From DYQY01 sp964643725 (lineage in GTDB: Bacteria > Margulisbacteria > Riflemargulisbacteria > GWF2-35-9 > DYQY01): a DNA stretch of 64,000 nt. Position numbers and translations under genes: made by a program. Shown in pieces: positions 37,301-52,300 of the stretch (within the stretch, counting starts at the first letter, position 1; the number at the start of each line of letters is the position of its first letter). A model generated the notes under the pieces. That model was given only the letters and a program-made list of their open reading frames with translations, was not told the origin of the DNA and made no database searches. The stretch spans positions 117,271 to 181,270 of the forward strand of contig CAZXTL010000002.1 of assembly GCA_964643725.1 (NCBI GenBank), read 5' to 3'.

Positions 37301-40300
37301 GATTGTTGTGTCTGAACCTACTATTAACTTCACATTCTCCGTTGGCATAAAGTAAGAATATTTGACAAATACTGGAAAATCCATAAATCCTGAAAGATTA
37401 TCTGAACATTGCTCATCACGAAGTAAAGACTCCCAATAATCCTTTGTAATTAAACTAATATTTACATCCAGTGTTAAACTATCAAAATAACCAACTAAAG
37501 GATTTAGTCCATCCCCATTGCTATCAGTATCTGAAATAATGTATATACTCCGAACAAGAGATACCCCCGAATCAATCGAAGGTGCTGTAACATCATAAGT
37601 TACAAAAATATAAGTGGAATAAATATGCCCTGCTTTATCTTTAATATATGCCTCATAAATATAACTATCCTCTGACGATACTTGTCCAATATTATTATTA
37701 TTAGAAACAATGATGTCACCTGAAAGAAAAGAAAAACTAAAATCATCATCTGCTTCGCTCTCTAGTCCTTTTGTATTAGCTGTATTAATGACATTTTCCC
37801 ACCATGTAAGCTGTTGTTTTCCTTCTAGCGTAAATAATCTAAAGAATATTCGTTTGTCCATATCAGCGAAACCGTTAGATGTAACGCTGTCATTATAAGC
37901 AACCCTGGCACTTATTATTGGAGATTTGTAAAAACCGGTTAATGGTAATATTCCATTTTGATTAGCATCTTCACCTGGATCTAAGGTAAACAAAAATCTG
38001 CCATAATTAATATTAAGAGTTGGAGCCTCCCTATCAATTGTTATTCTTTTAACAAATCTATCATCTCTTTTGACACCAGCTCTGTCTAATAACTGAAAAC
38101 TAATGTCAGCAGCAAAACCGCCGACTGTGCCACCATAACTCTCTAAGTAGTTAGTAAAATTTATGTCAACTGTAATAATCACAAGATCTTGTGCAACAGC
38201 TCCTAAATTATAAGTTATTGAGTAAATATAATTACTAGAAGATATAGAGATATACGAACCATTGGATTTTGCATATTCTATTGTAATATTCTTAGTAGAT
38301 ATACCTGTTACATCAGCTATGGAATTAAAAGTAATATAAAAAGAAACAGTAACTTGGTCAAAATAACCAAAATCCGGAAAAACACCGTCTGCTATACTAG
38401 AATTATCTGTCTTATCTGGAACGAATCCAAAAGCTTGAGTTGGAGGAGCATTCTCCCAGTCAAAAACTAAATTCATATAACTAGTGGTTACGTTGTTTGC
38501 ATAATCATAAGCTGTAAGCGCAAATGTTACAAATCCCTGCATAATATTATTTGAAATGTATGTACTAGGAAGCAACCATTCCTTGCCGCTAAAGAGCATT
38601 CCTTTTGTAATTATTTCCCCAGAAGAAACCTCATTAACTGTACTAGTTTTCCAAGCAAGTGTCACGTACCAGATTCCCGCGGTTGGAACTATTCCCAGAT
38701 TACCGTCATATTCTCCTAAATTATCAAACATATTCCAGGTTAACAAAATTGCCTGCTTATTATATATGTTTTCTTGCTCAGGCAAATAACCGTCACCGTC
38801 AACGTCTACATGTTTAGTTCTATTAAACGTAGTAATCTTAGGAGCAATCTTATCTACATAAATACGCTGTTGATTCCAAGTAACAATACCTGCGGCGTTA
38901 TTAACCTTCATAACAATATCCAGAGAAATAACATCATAATTTAGTTTGCCTTCTAGTACCTTTGAAATATTAAAAGTATTACTTACTTGCCATCCAGCAA
39001 AATCGCCTGTAATCGCTACATTTTCTGCTGAATTCATACTTACAGAATTTCCTGTAACAGAAATATAATATGGATTCATAGCTAACCCAGAATGACTATC
39101 AGTAAATGCATTTAAACTAATAATAAAATTTGAGGTACTACTAAAAGACCTTCCACTAAAACCAATTGGTATACTATTTAAATTACGAGAAACACCTGAA
39201 ACATTCAAATTCCAAGGAGTAAGCGCACTAGAAGTTGGCGCAGTAAGGTCTACGGTAACAATAAGGTATTTATTATCAAAAGTGCTCAAAATACCAGCTC
39301 CATCTATGAACTTAAACATCAACCCAAATCTGCCCTGATAAAGAGTGGAACTAATCTGTCCTTGCACATTCAAGGTAACATCCAAAGTAAGACCAGCGAT
39401 ATTCAAATCAGATAATTCCTCACTATTAACAAAATCATAGCTAACCCAAATATATTGCGAGCTTATGGTAAGCGCCATTGCATTATAAGAGACGCATGCG
39501 ACTATTGGAAACTGAGTTAGCAATGTACTTAACGCTGTTGTGTCGTAAGCATCTGAAGTAAGAATAATTTTTAGGTTAATTGTTGTTTGATCATAAACAC
39601 CAATCATAGTACAAGAATTAGAAGGTGTTCTATCGTCAAAATTATAGTTATTAGCGGTAACTGCTAAATTATTGGTATTGTCATACGTAACTAAAATCTC
39701 CTTTATCTGTGTATTAATCGTGTTACTCCAATCAAACCAAAGAACATTATAAGTACTGCTACTGTTTCCAGCAAAATCAATTAATTCTATGCCAATAGTG
39801 ACCTTGCCCTCATTTATTCTACTTTGCACATAGTTCCTAGAAATTATGAATTGATTATTAATAATTAACGACTGATTTAGAGTAACAATGTTTGTTCTTA
39901 ACGAATCTTTTGTAAAGAAGACTTTAGCCTGATAAATACCCTGATGGTCTTTGGTTGCAAACCCAAAAAAACTTGTGTTTCTACTTAATTCCACATATAT
40001 ATTATCTGATGCTCTCCAATTAACAGTTAAAGATTGTAGACCATAATAAGACTGTTTAGCAGAAGAACCACCATAGTTAGTTGTTATCGCCTCACTTAAT
40101 GAAAATTGATTAATAGTTGGCGCTATATCATCTACAATAATCCATCTATCAAAAGTAGTTACTAGCGCTACATTGTTCCTAACCTGATAAGACACCCTGT
40201 ACAAATAATTAGAGGATAATCCGGTATACCCAACAGAGTTACTACTTGCAATATCTATTCCTGGGGTGTTTAACCAAATCTTAGCCTTATAGTCTTGGCT

Positions 40301-43300
40301 AATGGATGTGTCTCTTAAAGCATATTTTCTGAACTCATAGTTATATCGCTCTGCTGGCATACCAGAGTGACTGTCTGAATACATCGCCTCTACTCTTAAT
40401 AAATTATTTTGCTTGGCAAATGCTGTGCCCGTTGGCACCCCATACTCTTGATAGTTTCTAGTGGCTATAAAAGAATAATCTTCTTTTACAAAATCAGCTG
40501 AACCAGTAGGCGGGGTAAGGTCTACTGTTATCCTACAAGTATTTGCTGTTACTGCACTTCTATCTAAGTTACCAGCTCCATCTATAAAACGAAAAGAAAT
40601 TGTAACTGGACCTTGATAAGTATCAACTCCAATCCAAGCAGCCATGTCAAAGGTAACATTTATTGTTAAGCCTCCTAAGTTTTTTTCGTTTGGATCATTT
40701 AGATTATTTCTCATATCTTGCGCATTATATGTAGCAAAAACTGTCGCAGTGCAAAGTCTTCCTACATCATTTATCGTCAGAGCAATCTCTAGAGGTATAT
40801 GATTCATTGTAAGATAACTAAGCTGTGTTAGATCATTTGCATCTTCTGAAAACTCTAAAATAAATGTTATTGTAGGAGAATCAAAATAACCAAAACCACC
40901 AGTAATTGTAATCGGAGAACCACCCAACAAGTCTTCGTCACTATTATCACTAGCATAAATCCTTCCTAGCTGAGAATTAAGGGTGGTGATTGCGTCAAAG
41001 ATTAGTGGTCCTATTGAATCCGAGCCCTTATTATAAGCAAAGTCAAAAAAGTCTATATTGATAGAAATTTTCTTTTCTGAAAAATTCTCAAGAACAAAAT
41101 CCTTAGAAAGAATTACACTTGAAAAACCAATTTGGCTATCATTACTGACCATTTGATCAATAAGTACAAGAGTTTTAGGACCATCTAGTTTTTTATAGCT
41201 CATATCGAAATGGTGAATTCCCTTATGTATCAACTGTCTGCTGCCACTAAAAACACTGCTTTTTACTATGTTATCTGTAACGTCATATTTAACGGTTATT
41301 GTTGCTGCTTGAGCAAACAAATCATCACTTTTTGGATACGCAGTTCTATCTCCTACTGGTATCTCTAAATTAAAAGAAATAACTTGCGGTGGTAAGATAT
41401 CAAAAATTACATTAAAAGTACTACCTTTAGTTATCGCTCCAACATTATTCCAAGCATAAACAAACAAATTATATAAGTTATTAGGGACTAAAGAAGCCGC
41501 ATTAATACTTGCGATGGCCAATCCCAATTCTGTGCTATCCATTGTGCCTAGTACGCTTAAATTTGATGATAATAACACAAATTGATTAAAGGTGTTTGGT
41601 AGTCCACTATGTGTGTCGGAAAAAATAGCCTTCATCATAATAGGAACATTGTTATTAACGCTAACAAATACCGTATTCATACTTAATCCATAATGAATTA
41701 AATCTCTCGGAGAATCTTGCCCCTGATACCCAAACCCTGAATTAAAGCTTACCCCACCAAAAACAGATTCTGTCGGAGGCGTTAGATCTACTGTTATAAC
41801 AATTGATAAATCGCTGGTCGAAGATAAGTTGCCAGCACCATCAATTATTTTACTCTTTATTTCAACCGAACCTTGATAATTATCTGTAGAAATATAAGCT
41901 CTTAGGTCTACTGTAACATAGATACTCATTGTGGCTAAATTACTCTCTTCAAAGAGAGTGGCAGCGAAATCATAAGTGGCTTTAATATGGGCAGAACTTA
42001 CCATAACGTAATCATTACCATTAGCTGTAGCAATAAAAATCTCGACAGGAATATGCATGTAAGGCAAATAACTAAATTGAGTGCTATCGTTTGCTGTTAC
42101 CGTAAAATGAATAATAAAATCAACGGTTGTCTGATCATAATACCCAGACACACCACTCGCCGAAAGCGGTGTTTTCTCTAATGTGCCAATCATCCCTAAA
42201 TCATCATGGTCGTCAGTTACTGCCTCATATCTGTCTATTTGTACATTTAAGCTATTTGTCTTATCAAAAATAAATGGACCAAGATTAAAGGTTGCAACAT
42301 TGCCTGCAAAGTCATAAGCAACTAAAGAAAATGTAACGCCTTGCTCACCTATTGTGTTTTCCAAATAATATTTAGAAATTGAAAATGTATTAGTTCGTGT
42401 TGGAACTAATACTGTCAAGTTTGTTGTTGCTATATCAACATAAGTGTTTGAAGTAATAAACTTTAATTCATATTTGAATATCCCAAAATTAGAATTAGCA
42501 CTAAAAATATTTGGTGACGAACTATAGATATTATCTGATACAACCCACTCAAAATTAAGCGTTGTTGGTTGAATAAAATTAATTGAAGAAGGCTTATATG
42601 TATTCGTTCCATCATCTTGTGTAGTCGTTCTAAACATTGATAATGTAGGGGCTGTGCCATCCAAAATTACCACCTTAGCCTCAGACATCCTTACTCCGCC
42701 TGCCATATTTGCGACATAACTACGAACCATATAATAATAGTTCATGCTAGCAATGCCTTGTTTATTGAATTCTGACATACTCACTGTTGGTCGTTCCTGC
42801 CACGGTGTGTTCCACGTAGATATTAAGCTGCCACCTAATGAATACTTTTCTATTGAAAATGTGTTCCATGTTACTTTTAATCCACTGTGTTCATCATAGG
42901 CTGAAACAGTCAACAACACCTGAGCGGTAGAACTAAATTCTGTATTGATCGTCACCCCATATGTCTCGAAAATACCCTCTGTAGAAATCAACATATAATC
43001 TGTTGTTATAAAACCAAAAGATATTATAGGCGCTGAAACATCAACGGTAACCCTCACCTGATTAGAAGTTGCTGAAAGGTTGCCGACACCATCAATCAAT
43101 TTAAAGGAAAGAGATACGCCTCCCTGATAAAAATTATTTCCCACATATTCACGAAGGTCTATGACCGCAGAAATAGTGACGTTTGCTAGGTTATTAACTA
43201 CTGTAATCGACTTATCCAAGTTATACGTAGCTGTGATATTATTTGAAGCTACTTTATTCCATACATCATTTGCAGTTGCTAAATAAACCTCCAACGGTAT

Positions 43301-46300
43301 ATGCGAATTTCTAAGGTAGCTCAACTGAGTAATATCCTGAGCATCTGCACTCAAATGAATAATAATATTAACTGAAGCCTGATCATAGTATCCAACGGTT
43401 AAGGCTGCTTCATATGGGGTAAGACCAAACCCTTCATACTGTGTAACATTCGAAATATTGTCAGTTACCTTCTCAAATAAAGATATCTGTTCATTAAGTG
43501 TGTTAGACCAATCTAAAAAGTAAAGAACAGAATTCATTGAAGACGCGTTATTACAAAAGTCCTGTGCGACTATTGTTATGCTAATTATACCTTCGCCATA
43601 ATTAAAAATATCCTCAGATGTTAAATTGAATGATGCCTGCAAATATGAATCGAACTCAGGACTACTATTTAAGCTAATACCTGCATTAATAGGGTTCACA
43701 TTCGATCCCTTGTTGTAAAGTAATTTATAATTATAAATACCTCTATAGTAGGAACCAGCATCAGTCTTATTAAATATCTCCTCACTTAACAAATCGTAAG
43801 CATTATCAGAAACACTCCAATTGATTACTATTGGCTCATTACTTATAAAATTACCAGAACTCCTTCTATACTCTTTGTCTTGATCGTTTACAGTAACAAT
43901 CAGCCTATTAATCGTCGGAGATTGAGTATCATATATAAAATTTCGAGTTGTTACTTCCACAATACCTGCTTTATTTCTTATATAAGAAACTATCTGATAC
44001 CAACTATTTCTAGAAATAAATTTATCTGAAAAATGGGAATCAAGACTAACCGCAGCATAATCCTCCCATCCATAAGTACTTCCATTTGTACTTACTGATT
44101 TTATAATACTTTCAGAACCAAAATTCTTTTGCAAAAACAAATATCTATATGGATCAGAGTTTAATCCTGAATGTGCATCTTTATAATTTAGCTCTTGTTT
44201 AACATTTGTAGTAGTAACAAAACATGTATTTTTGCTTATTCCATACAAATCAAAGGCATCTATATTCTCTCCATTATAAAATATACTTGTGCCGCTTAAA
44301 AAGGTAGCACTTCCTGTTGGTGCGCTTAAATCAACTGTTACTCTTATTTGAGTTTCCGCAGTAACCGATAAATATCCTGCTCCATCTATCAACTTAAAGG
44401 ATAGAGTCACCGGTCCCTGATAACCGTTTATACTAATAACCTCTCTCAAATCAACGGTTATATAAACGACTACAGCACCTAAATTTCCTATCTTAGCATC
44501 GACATTATAATACAAATTACTACCATCCAAAATTGCTGGGAGTCGACTGATGGATGCAGTCGTAAAATTAAAGGACACTCTACTTTGAATACTGCCAGAA
44601 GCAACAAACACTTCTACTGGTAGGTGTTGAGTGGTTCTCAAAGTGTCTAGCTGTGTAACGTCAAACGCATCCTTTGTTAAATGAAGCATTACCCACACTT
44701 CTGTCTGGTCATAATACCCCGCACCACCTGCGGCTGAAGGAGAAACCCCATCGTTGTGAAAATCAATATCATCAGTGACAGGCTCTATCCTGCCTATACT
44801 TTTGTGAAGAGCATTTCCTGTATCAATATAAACTATCATTTCTGATACAGAATAATTTAATGCATAATCCCAAGAATATAAACTAAGCTTTACTTTACCC
44901 TCGAAAATGTTAGCACTTACGTCATTCCAGTTGATAGTAATAGCTGTGCAGATTGTAGGGACAAACTGTTCTCCGTTAATACCATTCTCATTAACAATAG
45001 AGCTGTTTCTGGAACTAAATATATATCCTGAAGTAACATTATTTGCATCCATATGATCATACCTAAGTTCATAGAACCAAATACCCTTTGGATTAGAACC
45101 AGTTAGCCAACCACTAGTTTTGACTGCTAAATCATCTACGGCATCCCAAGACAGCACCAGATTCTGGCTGCCATAAAAATTCCAAGTAACAGGAGCATAA
45201 TCATTTTGAGACACGGACCTCCTAATATTAAAACGATTTATTATAGGAGGAATAGTGTCCCTAATCACAAACATACTATTTCTAGTTAATAATCCGGCGT
45301 TGTTTGCATAATAATTGTCAATAAAATACATTCCATCACCTTGATTAAGATTTGCAGTTACTGGTTCATTACTTTTGCTGTATTTCTTCGATGTGAGTGG
45401 TGAAGTGAAAGAAAAAGAACGATTATTGGTTGCTCCGCCTTCAAAATGATACACCTTTGACCTTAAATAGGAGTTATTTGTAGGCACGCCAGACAAGCTA
45501 TCCGAAAGAATAGCCATATTGTAGCTTAATTGCGAACTACGAATATAAACAAAATTATTTACTAAAGTAAAGGCATTCAAAGATGCAATAGTAAAAGAAT
45601 TCACAGTTGCTAAGTTGCCGGTAACCTGTCCCTGATAAACATAAAGCCCCTTGTCTTTATTCAAAATATTCCCTGCATGAACGTCAAACATAAGTCCACT
45701 TTGTAGCACAGGTGGTGTGAGGTCTATGGTAATAATAGACCAATTTTGAGATATTGCTGTAAGATTCGGCATGCCTGAGCTACCTGCCAAATTAACACTA
45801 AATCTAACAACTTCATCACTTGTTATAATAAGTTCGTCACCGTTTTCTGATAAATACATTCCTTTCCCCTCAAAAGAACTACCCAACGTCACCTTATCTT
45901 GACCTGGCTTAAGATTAAAAACATCAAAGGAAAAGCTAGCAGTACCTACCTGAACACCTTGGGTAATACTCCAATTAACAGTTCCATACCCAAAATAAAC
46001 ATACTTATGAAATCCAAAATCTGAAGTATTATATAAATCATTCGTTGTCCAAATACAAACAAATTGTGCTCCAGGTTGTGCGTCTCTAGTCCAAGTATTA
46101 TCTAAGGTAACTTGGAATGCAAAATTAATAACCCCATCATTATAAATTCTATTTTGAACGTTACCTGAAATACAATTAACTGGAGCTAGAAAATCAGAAA
46201 TATCAAGAAATGCGCCATGTATTGATGATGTGACTAATCGCACATTATCTAAATTAAAGGTTGCATCAGGAATAACATCAACGGTTATTCTTAGTTTCTG

Positions 46301-49300
46301 AGAACGTTCATTTTTTATCTCTAACGGATCAGAAAAGTCCGTTGTACTTATATTTCCAGCATAATCCAAAACAGCAATACGGAACTGATAACTACTCTGC
46401 TGAAAATTAGAAGACTCACCACCAAAGACTGCGTTATTAGATATAATTATATCGCTAGTCACAAAGAAACAATAATTATACGGTGTACGGCTACTCCCGT
46501 TAGCGATATATGCGGTTGCTGAAGGCCTATTTTCTTTAATATCAAAAGAAGTTACTGGATTAACCTTAAAGATACCATATTTGTCATCGACTAAACTTCC
46601 GAATTGATCAAATGTAAAGTCTAATGTTGCTGCCTCATTCCCATTTTTAGATACCCAAACCCTAACAAAAGAAAACTCATAAACGTTAGTACTGTTTGTG
46701 CTAAGCACTTTCTCATTAAAGGCATCATCATATACTGTAAAATACATTCTTATACCTTTACGCCCATCTATATTAAAAGTCGGAACGTTTCCCGTAAATA
46801 AATTATTACTTGGCAACAAAGGCTGAATAACATATCCGCTAGAATATGGTTTTTCGAATAATAACTTACGGGTACCAACTGATTTAGGATACCAAGTAAC
46901 AGCAGGCGTTGCTGAATATATTACTGGAGGAGTATTATCATAAACAACCACACAATTACTGGTTCCTGAGTAGTTTCTAGCCTTATCTTCCCAGACAAGG
47001 TCGATCCAATTGATGCCGACCTCGAGATTAGAAGTAATGCCTTCCCATGAATTATTCCATCTTTGATTTGATGCACCTCTATTTGCTGTATTCCCAGTAA
47101 CTACCCTGTATCTAAATGGATTCAGCGGCAAACCTACTCCCCCTACATTATCAGTTATCCTTACTTTCCCATTACCTGCATTATTAGCTGTTATCCAATT
47201 ACTAGTAGCCATAGAATTCATAGTATTAACAAAAATTATTTCCTTATATCCTGCAAAAGCTGGAGCAATCTTACTTTTAAATTCTGCAGAAGGAACATTA
47301 AAGGTAATACAATACTCAGGAATAATTATCCTATTAGTTGTAAAAGTAAGAGCTCCTAAATACCTTTCAACTTCAATATTTGACAATCTGTCATACAAAT
47401 AATATGTATCCATCGTAACTGAAGGGAAAGAACTATCGATCTGATATGTAACAACAATACTTATAGCGCTGTCTCCATACATGTTTGGAATATTTACAGA
47501 AATATACTGCTGTGTGAAATTATTGCTAAGCACATTCCTGTCGGGAGATGCTTTTACTCCATCATTCTCTGTAACAGAATATCCATAATATCCAAGATAG
47601 TTATATGTAATTACATTACTCATTAACGTAAACCCATTGTGGGTTGGCACTGCTAAGGCTGAGGCAGTTGCATTAAGTCCAGAATAAGGATTAATTAAAG
47701 TTCCATTCGAGAAGAAAATAGGCCTCTGGTCCCAAGCCCTTAATTGATAAGGCTCACCAGAAACTACTATCTGCATGGACACGATTATATTATTTGTATT
47801 AGCCCCAATCACCCCATTATATTTCCAAGGCTGAACTTGATAATCTCTCCATTCGTTATTTGCTCCACCATAACGACTAAAATATGTTTGATTAGCAGTA
47901 GAACCAGAAGAACTCATGTACAAAAACTCTACCTGTGAAGTTACCAATGATATAGGCTTAGAAAGAAAAACTTTATTAAAATACATCTCGTCTGTATTGT
48001 CACCATAGTCCATAACGCCTAAAGTTAAAGACCGATTGTCTGCTACATTATTAATACTTACCTGAACCAGATCCCTACCCCAGTCCCACCATGCGTTGGA
48101 TTCATCAAAGTTAATATTATGAGTTGTTCTTGTCCCACTCATGCGATATTTAAATCCTTGTAAAGGCAAACGATATTTGTTAACAATGAGTAACTCTTCG
48201 TTGGGTGTTATAGTTTGTGTATCATTATGCCAAGAATTAGCAAACCTGTTTTGATTATTCTGATAGAATGCAAGCTCTTCAGAAGAAGAGTCATAAGCCC
48301 TTAGATAGAATCTAGTTGACGCAGAAACAACAGAAAAATCAAATCCCCACTTAGACGGTTCTGTTTCAACATAAGGGAAATAATAATTTTTACTTGTCAA
48401 GAAATTCCAACTATCCCTCTTAGAAAGAGGTAGATCATAAAAACATCCAAAAGGAGAGGAATTATTATCTGTAGGAAATACATTAATAAAAGAATCCCTC
48501 TCTGAAAAATATATATTAATAGCATAACTTTGATTTCCTTCTGGCTGCTCTATCGATACATTAGGAGGAATAAAAAGCGAGCCCGGTAGACCATCAACTG
48601 TTTTCACCCTAAAATGATAAGAATTGTCTAAATATATTAGTCCACTAAACTTTTTATCTAAGGTAGGTTTTCCCATATCTGTATAAAAATATATGTTTTT
48701 AGAAGACATATTACCAGCCCAATCCATTACGGATTGTCTTATGAAATAAAAACCATCAAGCTCCCTAACACTAAAAGTAACTAGATTTATACTTACCGAC
48801 GATTCAATAAAATTACTAGTACTAAACCAATTAGCAGAAATCACTAAATCGCTACTAATTAAAGCAAATCTTGCCAACCCATCATTCTGAGTAAAATGAT
48901 AACTATTCTTAGTTAACGTAGTTTCAGTTATCTGCTGAGTTATCCAGTTTCCAAAATTAAAATATCTACCTCCAAGGTTAAATGTATTAATCTCAGCCTT
49001 TACCGAAGCTGTACTAAACTGGCCATTTTTAAGCTCAAAAAGATCCAATTTAATGCCCTGAACACCTGAACCGACATTGCCTGTCTGAGATTTCGCCCAA
49101 TCCTTCATAAACAATTGAAACCCAGCATTGTTACTAATTATAAGAGAATATACTGAACCACTTATTAGTCTACTAGCACCTTTTGAGCTATACCCTGTAT
49201 TCATCAAAATATTCAATGATGGTGCTAAGGTATCTACAAGTACAGCCTGACCTTCACTATAATCTCCACTATTACCCGCCTTATCCCAAGCTTTAATATA

Positions 49301-52300
49301 AAAAGTGTATAAATTATCAGTTAAACTGTCTTCAAAACTATAATTTAAACTATTTAACTTATTAACAGTAACATGTGGGCTATACTTTTCCATTTCGTTA
49401 TAAGACACAAAAGAATATTCCCAAGGATAAGAACCAAGAAAAGTCTGAAAATAATCTATACTAGCTCCTCCAGGATCATAAGGTGTCTGCCAGTTCCAAG
49501 TAAGTGACTTTGCAGTATTTACTATTGATACTGACACACCAGAATTATCCATCGTAGGGCTTATTACCCTATTCGGTGTGCTCCTATCCATCCAAAACAT
49601 AAACGACCTCACAAATGTATCAGACATTATGCCAAGATTGTTCTCTATCCTGATATAAAAATAATAATTCTTACTGCTTATTTCGTTATCAGTTGTAACG
49701 CCTAACGTTTGAGCATCCATAGTAATGGTACATCTGTAACCTGTAGTTACTTGTATGCTTGACTTGATTAGAAATAAATTTGGACTTGTAATATCTACTG
49801 TTATGACTCTTTTTAGATCACCTGCTTGTGAATTAGGAACCATTTTATTATCAGTAACATAAACCTCTATATAAAATTTCTTTATACCTGCTTGCTCTTG
49901 ATAGTCTGGCCAAACAATATCCACCGTTGGCCCATTATAATATTCATATTTAACATTATTAGTAAATGTGTATCCGCTTATTTGACCTGTACATACTTGG
50001 AAAGGTATAACCCACATAGTGTCTACAGGATGGACATACGTAGCATATTTTGTACTGTAAGCTGTCTGCATATCTGTCCAGTTGCCTGCGTAATCACAAG
50101 CCCTAATCAATAAACGATACTCAACTTGTCCCAAATTAGGCATAACACCATCTGGGGTATACTTAGTAGCCGCATTAGCTATTTTAGCACCATAAGTCCT
50201 GCCATGCTCAGGCCCCCAATAAATCTCTATCTTGTTTAGACCAGAGTCTGTATCAGTAAAATATGATGACAATGGTGGGAAAGTAAACCTAGCCGAATCT
50301 GTTACTGCTTGCCATATACTATTTGGAATACCATTTTCTTCCTTTACTGCAGCGAATGTTGAATCAGGAACCATTGGTTTAGCTTTATCTATTCTCAAAG
50401 GAGATTCAAGATTTGCTATTTTAGAAACATTATTTCCATAATCCACGGCCTGAACACTAAAAGACAGCATTGTTGCATCTTTGATAGCTGGATATTTATT
50501 AAGCTCCAACATAGTTTTATTAGTTGTTACTGGGACTGGCGTACCTACAAGATTGCCGACACCATGATTAATTGTAATCCTATACTCTTTTACTCCGAAC
50601 TGGGATTCTTCAGCTGGCATCCAAGCAAAAGAGCTCCCGCTGACAGACGAACCCCAATAAGCCCCATTATTAATAATATTTGAGTTTGCCCATAATCCTG
50701 TAATATCACCAGGAGGCTTATTGTCTACGCCAAAAACTGCAGAAGTAACTGATGCCCCTTCTACTCTTGCCTTATCTAAGGCAGTTTCTTGTAAATAGAA
50801 TTGTTGACCGGTTTTGCCGCTTACTACTAAGGTATAACTTGCGTTAGACATCGGGGGGGCAGGCACTACTGTTTTATCTTTTATATTTATTAAAGAAAAA
50901 AGATAACTGCCAATTCCAGAAGTAGCATCAGTATAAGTCGGTACAGTAAAAATGGTATCTACCTTATAAAATGGATTAACCACTATACTATTACTCCCCG
51001 CGATTGGTTTAGTTTTATCATAATAATATAAAAGAGACCTTAAAGCACTGGTGTCGGTGCCAGCAAAATTACTTCCAACTACAGTATAGTTTTTGGTCCC
51101 CTCAGCAGCATTAACGCTTAAAATAATACTTCTGGATGTTATTGAATGAACGCCACTGGCATCAGTAATTTTATATTCATGCACTTGCCCCTGAGTCCAA
51201 GTGAAATTAACAGGTTGCACGCTAAGCCACTTATCTGGCGATTCTTCTTGCCCTGGATAAGTAGGACGAAAAGTTGTATGGGAAAAATTGTATCCTTGTA
51301 TAGGGTTTAATAATTCTCCTGAATAACCAGAAAGACTACTCCAACCTGACCAGTTTCCTGCATGATCCTTAATATTGAGCTTTATCTCTGTGTTAACATC
51401 AAACTTAGTGGAACTATTATTCGCACCATATGAAAATTCTGGCGAAGTAACAGAAATAGGAATCGCAGATCCATTCGCTACACCATTAATAAACTTCTGT
51501 ACCAGTACCTCTGATATGCCAGAACCATTCATGTAGTCATCATGTAACCAATTAAAATGCCAATCAAAATAACCGTCCATATTAACAAAATCCGAAGAAG
51601 AAAGAGTATAACTCTCTGGGTCAAGCACATCATATTGTCGCAAAAAGTCTGCTAGGTTAAGTCGAAGTTCGTCGTAATTTGCATTGGCTGTATTGATAAC
51701 AGCTTCAACCATAGCTCTACAATCATTGGTTATTTGATCAAAAAGCGGATAGATATTTGTCGTTATAATCTCTACATATCCTTTTTGCTCTGTGTCAGGT
51801 ATTTCAAAAGTTCCCAAGATTAGATACCAATCTGGATACTTTGTTCCTAAGGCTTTAATGGAACCACACTTTTCTAAAACTTTAATAATCTCATCAGTTT
51901 TTTTATTTGCAAACTGATATATATCACTTGCGCAAATAACGCCGTGTGGTATGGTGGGGGTTTCTCCATCAAATAAAATGCTCTCTATAGCATTTTCTGT
52001 CCCAACCGCCCTTAGATTAGTTCCAACCCTATAATACCCTTCTGGAGCCTCTACACCAGCTCCCTCTTTTAGATAGCCTTTGTCTATAGCTATTTTTATT
52101 ATCTCTGTCGTTTGCGAGTCAGAAGATGTACCATACTCTAAATAAAATGGTTGATAAGTCCCTGATGAATATGGAGCCATGTTCCATATTATCGAATCAA
52201 TTTCATTAAACCCTAAAATACCGTTATATTGATTCTCGTTATCTAATGACACAATTCTCCCAGATTTGAATAACCCATCAACATAGTAATTTTTCTCAAA

